A stretch of DNA of 5,809 nucleotides from the NCBI GenBank assembly GCA_021813195.1, contig JAKALI010000293.1:1-5809 (forward strand). Direction: 5' to 3'. Source of the DNA: Pseudomonadota bacterium (GTDB lineage: Bacteria > Pseudomonadota > Alphaproteobacteria > Rhizobiales > Hyphomicrobiaceae). The position numbers and the translations under genes are program-made. Positions 1 to 5,809 of this stretch are shown one piece after another; position 1 is the stretch's first letter; each line of letters starts with the position of its first letter. The notes beneath the pieces were generated by a model. It saw only the letters and a list, made by a program, of their open reading frames with translations, was not told where the DNA came from and searched no databases.

Positions 1-166
<166 letters not shown>

Positions 167-205
167 TCAGCCGAGTAGGCTCGGTCAGATGCGCGAGCCA
201 TGGTT

Positions 206-221
206 AGCACGCGTCATGCCA
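206..221 (-). promoter_or_regulatory. Sigma-54 (RpoN) -24/-12 promoter for glnB
   Basis: Read on the minus strand the sequence is TGGCATGACGCGTGCT. Against the RpoN consensus TGGCACGNNNNTTGCW it matches 10 of 12 specified positions. The GG (220-219) and GC (208-207) are intact with the required 10 nt between them. Transcription would start near position 195 and give a leader of about 50 nt before the glnB ATG. RpoN/NtrC control of glnB(-glnA) is well established in proteobacteria. The match is seen in the sequence; its activity is inferred. Confidence 0.72.
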
Positions 222-299
222 GTTCTAGTGCAGCCGGAATCCATAGGACATAACAAAATGTTACGACTGAGCTGCATGTTTTTTAGGCGGCGATGGATC

Positions 300-311
300 G
301 TGCGATCGCAC
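300..311. promoter_or_regulatory. Perfect 12-bp palindrome, possible second enhancer or operator site
   Basis: GTGCGATCGCAC is a perfect palindrome in the glnB-nnr divergent region. Its centre is about 110 bp upstream of the predicted glnB start site and about 30 bp (near three helical turns) from the NtrC-like dyad at 327-343. In enteric glnA the paired NtrC sites have similar spacing. The sequence keeps GTGC/GCAC outer halves but is shorter than a standard 17-bp NtrC site, so it could be a weak NtrC site, another regulator's operator, or chance. Confidence 0.32.
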
Positions 312-326
312 AAAGAATATTCAATC

Positions 327-343
327 TGCACAAATAATATGCA
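327..343. promoter_or_regulatory. Candidate NtrC-binding dyad upstream of glnB
   Basis: TGCACAAATAATATGCA is a 17-bp imperfect dyad with outer half-sites TGCA and TGCA. It has the length and layout of the NtrC consensus TGCACCNNNNNGGTGCA; the inner C/GG positions are not all kept. Its centre (335) is about 140 bp upstream of the predicted sigma-54 start site (about 195), a distance typical of NtrC enhancer sites. It also lies only 45 bp upstream of the nnr start codon, so binding could affect that gene too. The assignment is by pattern and position only. Confidence 0.5.
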
Positions 344-387
344 GTCAATAGCGGCGCCAGCCGCAATCAGAACGCCAGGACCTCGCC

Positions 388-1938
388 ATGGGTGTTGATC
401 CCTCAGCCGCAGCAAAGGCGGCGGTTGAAGTGCTGACGACGGCGCAGATGGCCGTCGCAGACCGCATGGCCGTCGAGCGCGGCGTGCCGTCACTGAGGCT
501 GATGGAGAATGCAGGGCGGGCCGTCGCCGATGAGGTGCGCCGCTTGAAGCCGCCGGGTTCCCGGATCGCGGTTCTGTGCGGTCCCGGCAACAACGGGGGC
601 GACGGGTTCGTCGCCTCTCGCCACTTGAAACGAGCGAGCTACGATGTCCGCCTACATCTTCTGGGGGATCGGGCGTCGCTGACGGGCGATGCCGCCGAAA
701 TGGCGCGCCGGTACGATGGGCCCGTGCGGGCTATGGAGCCGTCGGCTCTCGAAAGCATGCACCTCGTCGTCGATGCGATGTTCGGAGCCGGGTTGTCGCG
801 GCCTCTCGACGGGTTGGCGGCGCAGATGGTGCAGGCGGTCAATGCCAGCAGATTGCCCGTTGTCGCCGTGGATGTGCCGAGCGGTCTTGATGGCACGTCG
901 GGCTCGGCCAACGGTCCGGTCCTTCAGGCTGATCGGACCGTGACGTTTTTCCGCAAGAAACCGGGCCACCTGCTTTTGCCCGGCCGGATGTTGTGCGGCG
1001 ACGTCGTCGTCGCCGATATCGGCATCCCAGCTGACGTCGTCGCCGAGGTGTGGGATCGCACGGGAGATCCACCCACATTCGAGAATAGGCCGACCCTGTG
1101 GCGCGATCTATTTCCGCGGCCAAAAATCGCCAGTCATAAATATACGCGTGGTCATGCGCTGATCGTCTCCGGGCCGGCCGGACGAACGGGCGCCGCACGA
1201 CTGGCGGCGCGTGGGGCTTTACGAATTGGCGCCGGCCTCGTCACGGTTGCGTCGCCTGTCGACGCCATGGCGGAGAACGCCGCCCAGCTGACGGCCATCA
1301 TGCTGCGGCCCTTCGAGGGCACGCCGGACATGGCGTTCGGCGCTGGGATTCGGCCGCTGCTCGCGGACAAGCGAATAACGAGCGTTCTCGTCGGTCCCGG
1401 CAACGGAACCAATCGGCTGACGTGGACCAATGTGCAGCACGCGCTCTCAAGCGGGGCTGCGACGGTCTTGGACGCGGATGCCTTTGGTGCCTTCGCCGAG
1501 GACTCCGATCTGGCGCTCTTTGTTGCCGTCAAAGATCAGCCGGAACGTCCCGTCGTGATGACACCGCACGAGGGCGAGTTCGCCCGCGTTCCCGCGTTCC
1601 GGGAATTGAGCGGCTCCAAGCTCGAGCGTGCTCGTGCTGCAGCAGCCCGATCGGGAGCCGTCATGATCCTTAAGGGACCGGATACCGTGATTGCCGCGCC
1701 AGACGGCCGTGCCGCCATCAACGCTAACGCGCCGCCGACGCTCGCAACGGCGGGATCAGGGGATGTGCTGGCCGGCATGATCTGCGGACTTTTGGCCCAG
1801 CGCATGCCCGCGTTTGAAGCCGCCTCGGCCGCTGTGTGGCTGCACGGGGCGGCTGCCGAATCATTCGGCGCAGGTCTCATCGCCGAGGATCTCCCCGAAC
1901 TTCTGCCGCGGCTGCTCTCGCAGCTCATTTATCCTTGA
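388..1938 (+). CDS. nnr: Bifunctional NAD(P)H-hydrate epimerase / ADP-dependent NAD(P)H-hydrate dehydratase
   Basis: Repairs hydrated NADH and NADPH. The N-terminal domain epimerises R-NAD(P)HX to S-NAD(P)HX, and the C-terminal domain dehydrates the S form using ADP. The 516 residues are the normal length of the fused enzyme (E. coli Nnr, formerly YjeF). The epimerase domain spans about residues 16-225: GPGNNGGDG at 65-73, Asp129 in VVDAMFGAGL, and VDVPSGLDG at 161-169. The dehydratase domain spans about 245-516: HKYTRGHALIVSG at 250-262, VLVGPG at 333-338, LDADAF at 361-366, MTPHEGEFAR at 391-400, Lys429 in ILKGPD, and AGSGDVLAGM at 455-464, in which Asp459 is the expected catalytic residue. 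All key motifs are present, so both activities are probably intact. The ATG at 388 has AGGA at 377-380, 7 nt upstream. The first dozen residues (Ala-rich) precede the conserved part, and no better start is seen. The gene is divergent from glnB, a common alphaproteobacterial arrangement. No convincing sigma-70 promoter was identified. The protein is probably cytosolic. Confidence 0.96.
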   Translation: MGVDPSAAAKAAVEVLTTAQMAVADRMAVERGVPSLRLMENAGRAVADEVRRLKPPGSRIAVLCGPGNNGGDGFVASRHLKRASYDVRLHLLGDRASLTGDAAEMARRYDGPVRAMEPSALESMHLVVDAMFGAGLSRPLDGLAAQMVQAVNASRLPVVAVDVPSGLDGTSGSANGPVLQADRTVTFFRKKPGHLLLPGRMLCGDVVVADIGIPADVVAEVWDRTGDPPTFENRPTLWRDLFPRPKIASHKYTRGHALIVSGPAGRTGAARLAARGALRIGAGLVTVASPVDAMAENAAQLTAIMLRPFEGTPDMAFGAGIRPLLADKRITSVLVGPGNGTNRLTWTNVQHALSSGAATVLDADAFGAFAEDSDLALFVAVKDQPERPVVMTPHEGEFARVPAFRELSGSKLERARAAAARSGAVMILKGPDTVIAAPDGRAAINANAPPTLATAGSGDVLAGMICGLLAQRMPAFEAASAAVWLHGAAAESFGAGLIAEDLPELLPRLLSQLIYP

Positions 1939-1993
1939 ACGTGGGTGAGATGGGCCACATCGGCTGGCGTCTGGTGTCATAAAGAAGAAGCTG

Positions 1994-2015
1994 TGAGGCT
2001 CCCGCTTGAGCCACA
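1994..2015 (+). repeat. Imperfect inverted repeat in the leader of the TPR gene
   Basis: GGCTC (1997-2001) pairs with GAGCC (2008-2012) across a 6-nt loop. Beyond an A/A mismatch the stem extends by two more pairs (1994-1995 with 2014-2015). It lies in the 123-nt gap between nnr and the preferred TPR start at 2062, and no T-tract follows, so it is not a standard intrinsic terminator. It may be a weak leader hairpin or chance. Nothing else recognisable is seen in this gap. Confidence 0.25.
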
Positions 2016-2061
2016 TTCGCCGGGTATTGACGTGCGCTCCCAAGTCGCCGACACGGATGCC

Positions 2062-3891
2062 ATGACGATTTCGTCGATTGATCCTCTGTCGAATCAACGC
2101 CCCGACGCCTTTGTGCGGTGCGTCGGTACTATCATGCTCGCGGCGGCCCTGACGCTGGGGTATGCTGCCGACGGTCTTGCGCAAGTCTCCGCAGCGCTTC
2201 CGCCTGCTTCTGCCCTGGACCCGGCGGAAAGCGCCGCCCAGCGCCTTTTGCGAAACGAAACCGCACAAGCGATCACCGATTACGCGACGGCACTCGCCAA
2301 TCCGGCCCTGCCCAATGATCGCCGCGCGATGTTGCTCAACGATCGCGGCGTCGCCTATGCCCGCGCCGGGCAGATCCGGCTGGCGCTGGAAGATTTCAAC
2401 GCAGCAACTCAGTTGTTCCCCGAGTATGCAGCGATCTACAACAATCGTGGTAATCTTTTGGTCTCGTTGGGCTTGCTCGGGGAGGCCCGCAAGGACCTCG
2501 ACCGAGCGATCACGCTTGCACCTGGGTTTGCCTCCGCCTACCACAACCGAGCCGCGTTGCACGTCTTAGAGGGACGGCACGGCGACGCTATTAGCGATTA
2601 TACCAAAGCGATCCTCCTCACGCCGCAGAATCCGGCTTCCTTCAGTGGTCGCGGTCGCGCGCATCTGGCCCTCAAGCGGCCGCATGCGGCCGTGCGCGAT
2701 TTCACGCGGGCTGTGGCGGCCGATAGCCAATTCGCGCAAGCCTACCGCAATCGCGCGGAGGCCAAGCTGATGATCGATGCGCATGCAGAGGCGATCGAGG
2801 ATCTCTCGCGGGCCATCGCCTTCGATGTCTCCAATGCGGAGATCTATGCCTTGCGGGGGGATGCCTATTTGGCGGCCCGCGATATGCCCGCAGCGTTGCG
2901 GGATTACGAGCAAGCGCTCAAACTCGCCCCACGGCTTCTTGCGGCTCATATGGGACGCGGTCTGGCGCACGCCCGCTTACAGGCCTGGGATGAAGCTTTT
3001 GCGGATCTCAATCGGGCGATCGAGATCGATCCGCGTTCTCCCATTGCATTCGCGTATCGCGCATTCATCTATAAAGAAACCGGGCAGGTCGCCGTGGGGC
3101 TGCGAGATATCGATACAGCCCTGAAACTCGATGGCAAGCGCGCTGAAGTCTACTGGGCACGTGCAGAGATCCTTGAGGCACAAGGACAGATCGACGACGC
3201 CATCGCCGATTTCGAGAGGGCTCTTGCCTTGCGTCCCGGTTATCGGGATGCCGCCGACGGTTTGCTGCGCCTTGGGGCCACGGAGGCTCTCCGCGCCGAA
3301 AGCGTCGTGAAGGGAGCCGGCATCGACCCTTGGCGCGTGGTGCAGCGCTCAGGACAATTCTTCGCTGTTTCAGAACTTTATCCACGCTTGAGCATTCCCC
3401 TGGAAATGTTCGGCGACGGCACACCCAAACTTCTGGAATGGGAAGAACGCCCACCACCCCATGACGCCTTCGGATTATTGCGCTTCAGCGGGGGCACGCC
3501 AAAGAGGCAGCCCAACAACGCTCCCTCCGAGTTCGTTGCCCTCATCGAGTTACCGCAACAGCGCGTGCTCGCAATTGTGCCGCAGCGTGAGGGCAACAAA
3601 ACTTCCGCATGGACTTGGGAAGGTGACCGCGTGACGGTCGCAGCGCTCGATGGCATGACTGAGGAATTCCAAGTTCGTTCAAACCCGCTTACCGGGGCCG
3701 CTCTGGGAGCCTCGGCAGCAACGCGGCGTTCGACGGCAGGTGCCAATCAGCCGGTCAATGCTCCGGCGTGGGCGCCTTGGGACGAACCGATGGCGGCGAC
3801 CGGAACGCCGAGCGGTGCGGGCGCCAAGAAGCAAGCCAGGAGCCAGAAAAAGAAGAAGCCCAAGACATTGTTCGAACTTCTGTTCAATTGA
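2062..3891 (+). CDS. Exported TPR-repeat protein with unassigned C-terminal domain
   Basis: Predicted 609-residue protein. The ATG at 2062 gives an export-type N-terminus: Arg at 13 and 19, a hydrophobic stretch at about 22-36, and a plausible signal peptidase site after DGLA (residue 40). An in-frame GTG at 1945 would add 39 residues that hide this signal, so it was not used. The ribosome site before 2062 is weak (CGGA at 2054-2057). After a partial repeat at about 62-87, nine consecutive 34-residue TPR units fill residues 89-394 without insertion or gap; most show the N-R-G/A, A-x-x-D-F/Y/L and A-I/L-x-L-x-P pattern. Residues 420-539 form a probably beta-rich, Trp-containing domain that I do not recognise. 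A Gly/Ala/Pro-rich linker follows, then a Lys-rich stretch (589-601) and the terminal TLFELLFN. TPR arrays bind peptides or partner proteins; here a periplasmic or envelope scaffold role is likely but the partner is unknown. The L,D-transpeptidase two genes downstream is a possible link. Confidence 0.88.
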   Translation: MTISSIDPLSNQRPDAFVRCVGTIMLAAALTLGYAADGLAQVSAALPPASALDPAESAAQRLLRNETAQAITDYATALANPALPNDRRAMLLNDRGVAYARAGQIRLALEDFNAATQLFPEYAAIYNNRGNLLVSLGLLGEARKDLDRAITLAPGFASAYHNRAALHVLEGRHGDAISDYTKAILLTPQNPASFSGRGRAHLALKRPHAAVRDFTRAVAADSQFAQAYRNRAEAKLMIDAHAEAIEDLSRAIAFDVSNAEIYALRGDAYLAARDMPAALRDYEQALKLAPRLLAAHMGRGLAHARLQAWDEAFADLNRAIEIDPRSPIAFAYRAFIYKETGQVAVGLRDIDTALKLDGKRAEVYWARAEILEAQGQIDDAIADFERALALRPGYRDAADGLLRLGATEALRAESVVKGAGIDPWRVVQRSGQFFAVSELYPRLSIPLEMFGDGTPKLLEWEERPPPHDAFGLLRFSGGTPKRQPNNAPSEFVALIELPQQRVLAIVPQREGNKTSAWTWEGDRVTVAALDGMTEEFQVRSNPLTGAALGASAATRRSTAGANQPVNAPAWAPWDEPMAATGTPSGAGAKKQARSQKKKKPKTLFELLFN

Positions 3892-3939
3892 TATCGTTTT
3901 GAGGTGTGCCGGATTGATCTGAAGGTGTTTCTTCTGCGT

Positions 3940-3974
3940 TGGACGTGCGGTCCTCCGACAGTGTGGACGTGTCC
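3940..3974. repeat. Two GGAC/GTCC inverted repeats on a direct repeat upstream of the photolyase gene
   Basis: TGGACGTG occurs at 3940-3947 and again at 3964-3971, 24 bp apart. Each copy starts a short dyad: GGAC-5 nt-GTCC at 3941-3953 and GGAC-2 nt-GTCC at 3965-3974. The second ends 11 bp before the photolyase ATG, overlapping the region of its ribosome site. The differing spacers argue against a strict operator pair. This is the only structure seen in the 93-nt gap after the TPR gene; no terminator is evident. Confidence 0.3.
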
Positions 3975-3984
3975 GTGAGGATTG

Positions 3985-5439
3985 ATGCCACAGCGCCCCA
4001 TCATCATCTGGTTTCGCAACGATTTGCGCTTGCACGATCACGCGGCCTTGGCCGCCGCAAGCACTGCGGGCGCGAGCGTCGTTCCCGTCTTCATCCTGGA
4101 TGATGCCGCAGCGGGGCAATGGCTCAGAGGTGGGGCCTCCCGCTGGTGGCTGCATTATTCCCTCGTCTCGCTCGCCAACGATATCCGCGACCATGGCGGA
4201 ACGCTTCTGCTGCGCCAAGGTGACACGACACAACATCTCATCGATCTCGTGAACGAGGTTGGCGCCGGCGGGGTCTATTTTTCACGCGCTTATGAGCCTT
4301 GGGCGGTGCGTCTGGAACAGCGCGTGAAGGATGACCTCGAACGCGCTGGGGTGCCCGTGCGCCGTTTCGCAAATGTCCTGCTGCGCGAACCGGAAGACGT
4401 GCGCACCAAATCCGGCGAGCCATTTCGTGTTTACACACCGTTTTGGCGGGCCCTGTGCGCACTCGGCCCCCCCAACCTCGCAAACCCTCCGGTCGGGCTG
4501 CCGAAATTCTTCGCCGGCAAAGCCCGCTGTGATGACCTCGCATCCTTGGACCTGTTACCAAAGCGGCCAGACTGGGCCGGCGGCTTGCGCGCGACCTGGC
4601 AGCCCGGTGAGACTGGCGCGCGCACGCGGCTCAAAGCATTTCTCACGGACAAACTGCGCACCTACGCGCAGGATCGCAATTTCCCCGATCGTGCGGGCAC
4701 GTCGCACCTCTCGCCGCATTTGCATTTCGGCGAGATCAATCCGCGACGCGTATGGTTCGAGGCCGCGCGTGCAGCCAGCCGCGATCCACGTCTTGATGGC
4801 GGACTGGAAACCTTTCTCAAAGAATTGGTGTGGCGCGATTTCTCCTATCATTTGTTGTTTCACTGGCCCGATCTGCCTGAACGCGCGTTCCGACCAGAAT
4901 TTGAGACGTTCCCTTGGGCGAAGAACGCAGGCGCGCTCGACGCCTGGCAGCGGGGCGCGACGGGCTATCCCATCGTGGATGCGGGGATGCGAGAACTTTG
5001 GCATACGGGCTACATGCATAATCGTGTGCGCATGATCGTGGCCTCGTTCCTGGTGAAGCACCTGTTGATCCCTTGGCAGCAGGGCGAAGCCTGGTTCTGG
5101 GATACGCTCGTCGACGCCGATCTCGCCAACAACGCGGCGAGCTGGCAATGGGTTGCCGGATCAGGTGCGGATGCAGCACCCTATTTCCGCATCTTCAATC
5201 CTGTTGTGCAGGGCGAGAAATTTGATCCTGATGGTGACTACGTACGCCGCTGGGTACCAGAGATCAGAAACTTACCGGGTCGCGCAATTCACGCGCCGTG
5301 GCTGCTCTCAACAGACGTCCTCTCGGCGGCAGGTGTCACGTTAGGGTCTACGTATCCGCTGGCGATCGTTGATCACGCTGCGGCGCGCGCGCGCGCCCTT
5401 GGTGCATTTCAGTCCTTGAAAGCGCGCGTGTCGTCCTAA
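3985..5439 (+). CDS. phrB: Deoxyribodipyrimidine photolyase (cryptochrome/photolyase family)
   Basis: Uses blue/near-UV light and reduced FAD to split cyclobutane pyrimidine dimers in DNA. The 484-residue length is normal for the class I/class III CPD photolyase branch. The antenna domain begins IIIWFRNDLRLHDHAAL (residues 6-22). The FAD domain carries Tyr227, TSHLSP at 239-244, ELVWRDF at 280-286 (Trp283 expected to face the dimer), GYPIVDAGMREL at 327-338, MHNRVRM at 344-350, and Asp377 and Asp379. NNAASWQWVAGSGADAAPYF at 382-401 includes Asn383 next to the flavin. The electron-transfer tryptophans Trp311, Trp364 and Trp387 match E. coli Trp306, 359 and 382 with a constant offset of five. 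The ATG at 3985 follows TGAGGA at 3976-3981 with a short 3-nt spacing; a TTG at 3982 would abut that site and was rejected. Alternatives are a class III photolyase or a signalling cryptochrome, as class cannot be settled by eye. Symbol phrB follows E. coli usage; Agrobacterium-type orthologues are called phrA. Confidence 0.95.
   Translation: MPQRPIIIWFRNDLRLHDHAALAAASTAGASVVPVFILDDAAAGQWLRGGASRWWLHYSLVSLANDIRDHGGTLLLRQGDTTQHLIDLVNEVGAGGVYFSRAYEPWAVRLEQRVKDDLERAGVPVRRFANVLLREPEDVRTKSGEPFRVYTPFWRALCALGPPNLANPPVGLPKFFAGKARCDDLASLDLLPKRPDWAGGLRATWQPGETGARTRLKAFLTDKLRTYAQDRNFPDRAGTSHLSPHLHFGEINPRRVWFEAARAASRDPRLDGGLETFLKELVWRDFSYHLLFHWPDLPERAFRPEFETFPWAKNAGALDAWQRGATGYPIVDAGMRELWHTGYMHNRVRMIVASFLVKHLLIPWQQGEAWFWDTLVDADLANNAASWQWVAGSGADAAPYFRIFNPVVQGEKFDPDGDYVRRWVPEIRNLPGRAIHAPWLLSTDVLSAAGVTLGSTYPLAIVDHAAARARALGAFQSLKARVSS
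5383..5396. repeat. (GC)7 alternating dinucleotide tract inside the photolyase gene
   Basis: Fourteen bases of perfect GC alternation near the 3' end of the photolyase gene encode part of the Ala-Arg run at residues 466-471. Such alternating purine-pyrimidine tracts can adopt left-handed DNA and are prone to slippage. A loss or gain of one unit would shift the frame for only the last 14 or so codons. High GC content and Arg/Ala codons alone could produce it. Confidence 0.6.
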
Positions 5440-5505
5440 CGCGTGTCTTGTGCCGAGTAGGCCAAGGGTCCCTGATTAGGAATTTGCTAACCATCCCTTC
5501 CCATA

Positions 5506-5540
5506 GTCGCGGTATAGATCTTAGGGCCGCGACCTGCGGC
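5506..5540 (+). promoter_or_regulatory. Two mutually exclusive hairpins in the L,D-transpeptidase leader
   Basis: A perfect 7-bp inverted repeat, GTCGCGG at 5506-5512 with CCGCGAC at 5527-5533, encloses a 14-nt loop. The 3' arm overlaps a second hairpin: GCCGC at 5526-5530 with GCGGC at 5536-5540 around a GACCT loop. Both cannot form at once. The second stem ends 6 nt before the GGAG ribosome site at 5547-5550. The DNA version of the first repeat could equally be a repressor operator. Neither has a T-tract, so neither looks like a terminator for the photolyase gene. Confidence 0.4.
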
Positions 5541-5559
5541 GTGTGCGGAGTTGAGCAGG

Positions 5560-5809
5560 ATGAGGCGGAACCCAGTCTTCGTGATCGCGCTCAGTGCGTT
5601 GGCGGCAATTCTTATCCTGCCCGTAAACACTGCGCTCGCTGACATCATGGTGCGCATCGACAAACGCTCGCAAACGATGCGTGTCATCGTCGATGGCTAT
5701 CTCCAATACATCTGGCCCGTCTCCACCGGCCGTCGTGGATATGGGACGCCGAGTGGTCGCTTTCGCCCGCACCGCCTGGAGCCGCGCTGGTATTCGCGAA
5801 AGTATGACA
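5560..5809 (+). CDS. L,D-transpeptidase (YkuD/ErfK family), 5' part; runs off the right edge
   Basis: L,D-transpeptidases act in the periplasm and make 3-3 peptidoglycan cross-links or attach proteins to the wall through a catalytic cysteine. The first 83 codons are present. MRRNPVF and a hydrophobic run to about residue 22 form a signal peptide with likely cleavage after NTALA (residue 27). The mature part begins DIMVRIDKRSQTMRVIVDG, then WPVSTGRRGYGTPSGRF (residues 52-68) and PRWYSRKYD (75-83), which matches the opening beta strands and the STG...TPSG motif of YkuD domains in rhizobial ErfK-like proteins. The catalytic HGT and SHGC(I/V)R motifs lie beyond the edge, so activity cannot be confirmed. 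The ATG at 5560 has GGAG at 5547-5550, 9 nt upstream. It lies 120 nt after the photolyase gene, with the alternative hairpins in between. Confidence 0.88.
   Translation, partial: MRRNPVFVIALSALAAILILPVNTALADIMVRIDKRSQTMRVIVDGYLQYIWPVSTGRRGYGTPSGRFRPHRLEPRWYSRKYD

Noticed and set aside
251..263. TAACA-AAA-TGTTA inverted repeat in the glnB-nnr intergenic region
   Set aside because: The arms are only 5 bp and AT-rich; this is likely to occur by chance, and it matches no operator I recognise.
1945..2061. N-terminal extension of the TPR protein from an in-frame GTG at 1945
   Set aside because: It would begin only 6 nt after the nnr stop, and its 39 residues are charged and bury the export signal that starts cleanly from ATG 2062. 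The weak ribosome site at 2062 leaves some doubt.
1861..2562. Long antisense open frame (233 codons) across the nnr-TPR junction
   Set aside because: It is antisense to two well-supported genes, has an Arg/Gly-rich composition typical of shadow frames in GC-rich DNA, and shows no recognisable domain.
3892..3939. Possible terminator after the TPR gene
   Set aside because: No GC-rich stem followed by a T-tract is present; the nearby TTTT has no stem before it.
3982..3984. TTG as the photolyase start codon
   Set aside because: It directly abuts the TGAGGA ribosome site with no spacing, and the adjacent ATG at 3985 gives the usual MPxxPxxxWFR start of the family.
3679..4236. Antisense open frame (185 codons) over the TPR-photolyase junction
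   Set aside because: It overlaps conserved coding sequence on the other strand and has no family motif or convincing ribosome site.
4555..5148. Antisense open frame (197 codons) inside the photolyase gene
   Set aside because: It is a mirror of a strongly conserved coding region, and its composition follows the opposite-strand codon pattern.
5484..5518. Sigma-70 promoter TTGCTA / TATAGA for the L,D-transpeptidase
   Set aside because: The spacer is 23 bp, too long for a normal promoter, and no better-placed -35 hexamer was found.
5448..5642. Small plus-strand open frame of 64 codons
   Set aside because: It overlaps the start and signal peptide of the L,D-transpeptidase in another frame, lacks a ribosome site, and has no protein-like pattern.

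Overview
The window looks like ordinary chromosome from an alphaproteobacterium, most likely in Hyphomicrobiales (the Rhizobiales group). The grounds are the high GC content, the divergent glnB / bifunctional nnr pair, the style of the TPR and L,D-transpeptidase proteins, and the alphaproteobacterial flavour of the photolyase. The genus cannot be fixed from the sequence alone. No mobile element, tRNA, rRNA, CRISPR array, phage gene or defence cassette was seen.

Layout: the left edge holds the first 48 codons of glnB (nitrogen regulator P-II) on the minus strand. A 242-bp divergent intergenic region (146-387) follows. It contains a good sigma-54 (RpoN) -24/-12 promoter pointing at glnB, and a 17-bp NtrC-type dyad about 140 bp upstream of the predicted start site. 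Four genes then run on the plus strand: (1) nnr (388-1938), a bifunctional NAD(P)HX epimerase/dehydratase that repairs damaged NAD(P)H; (2) an exported TPR protein (2062-3891) with nine gapless 34-residue repeats, an unrecognised C-terminal domain and a Lys-rich tail ending in TLFELLFN; (3) a DNA photolyase (3985-5439) with the full tryptophan electron-transfer triad; and (4) the 5' end of an L,D-transpeptidase gene (5560 to the right edge), with signal peptide and the start of a YkuD domain.

The plus-strand genes are separated by about 90-125 bp, and no intrinsic terminator is visible between them. They could be read through together or each have its own promoter. Their functions (cofactor repair, an envelope TPR protein, light-driven DNA repair, peptidoglycan cross-linking) do not form one pathway. 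The only plausible functional pair is the exported TPR protein and the exported L,D-transpeptidase, and that is inference.

Nothing here clearly amounts to a new biological system. The best points for a second look are the unassigned domain and tail of the TPR protein, the RpoN/NtrC architecture upstream of glnB, and a pair of mutually exclusive hairpins in the L,D-transpeptidase leader.
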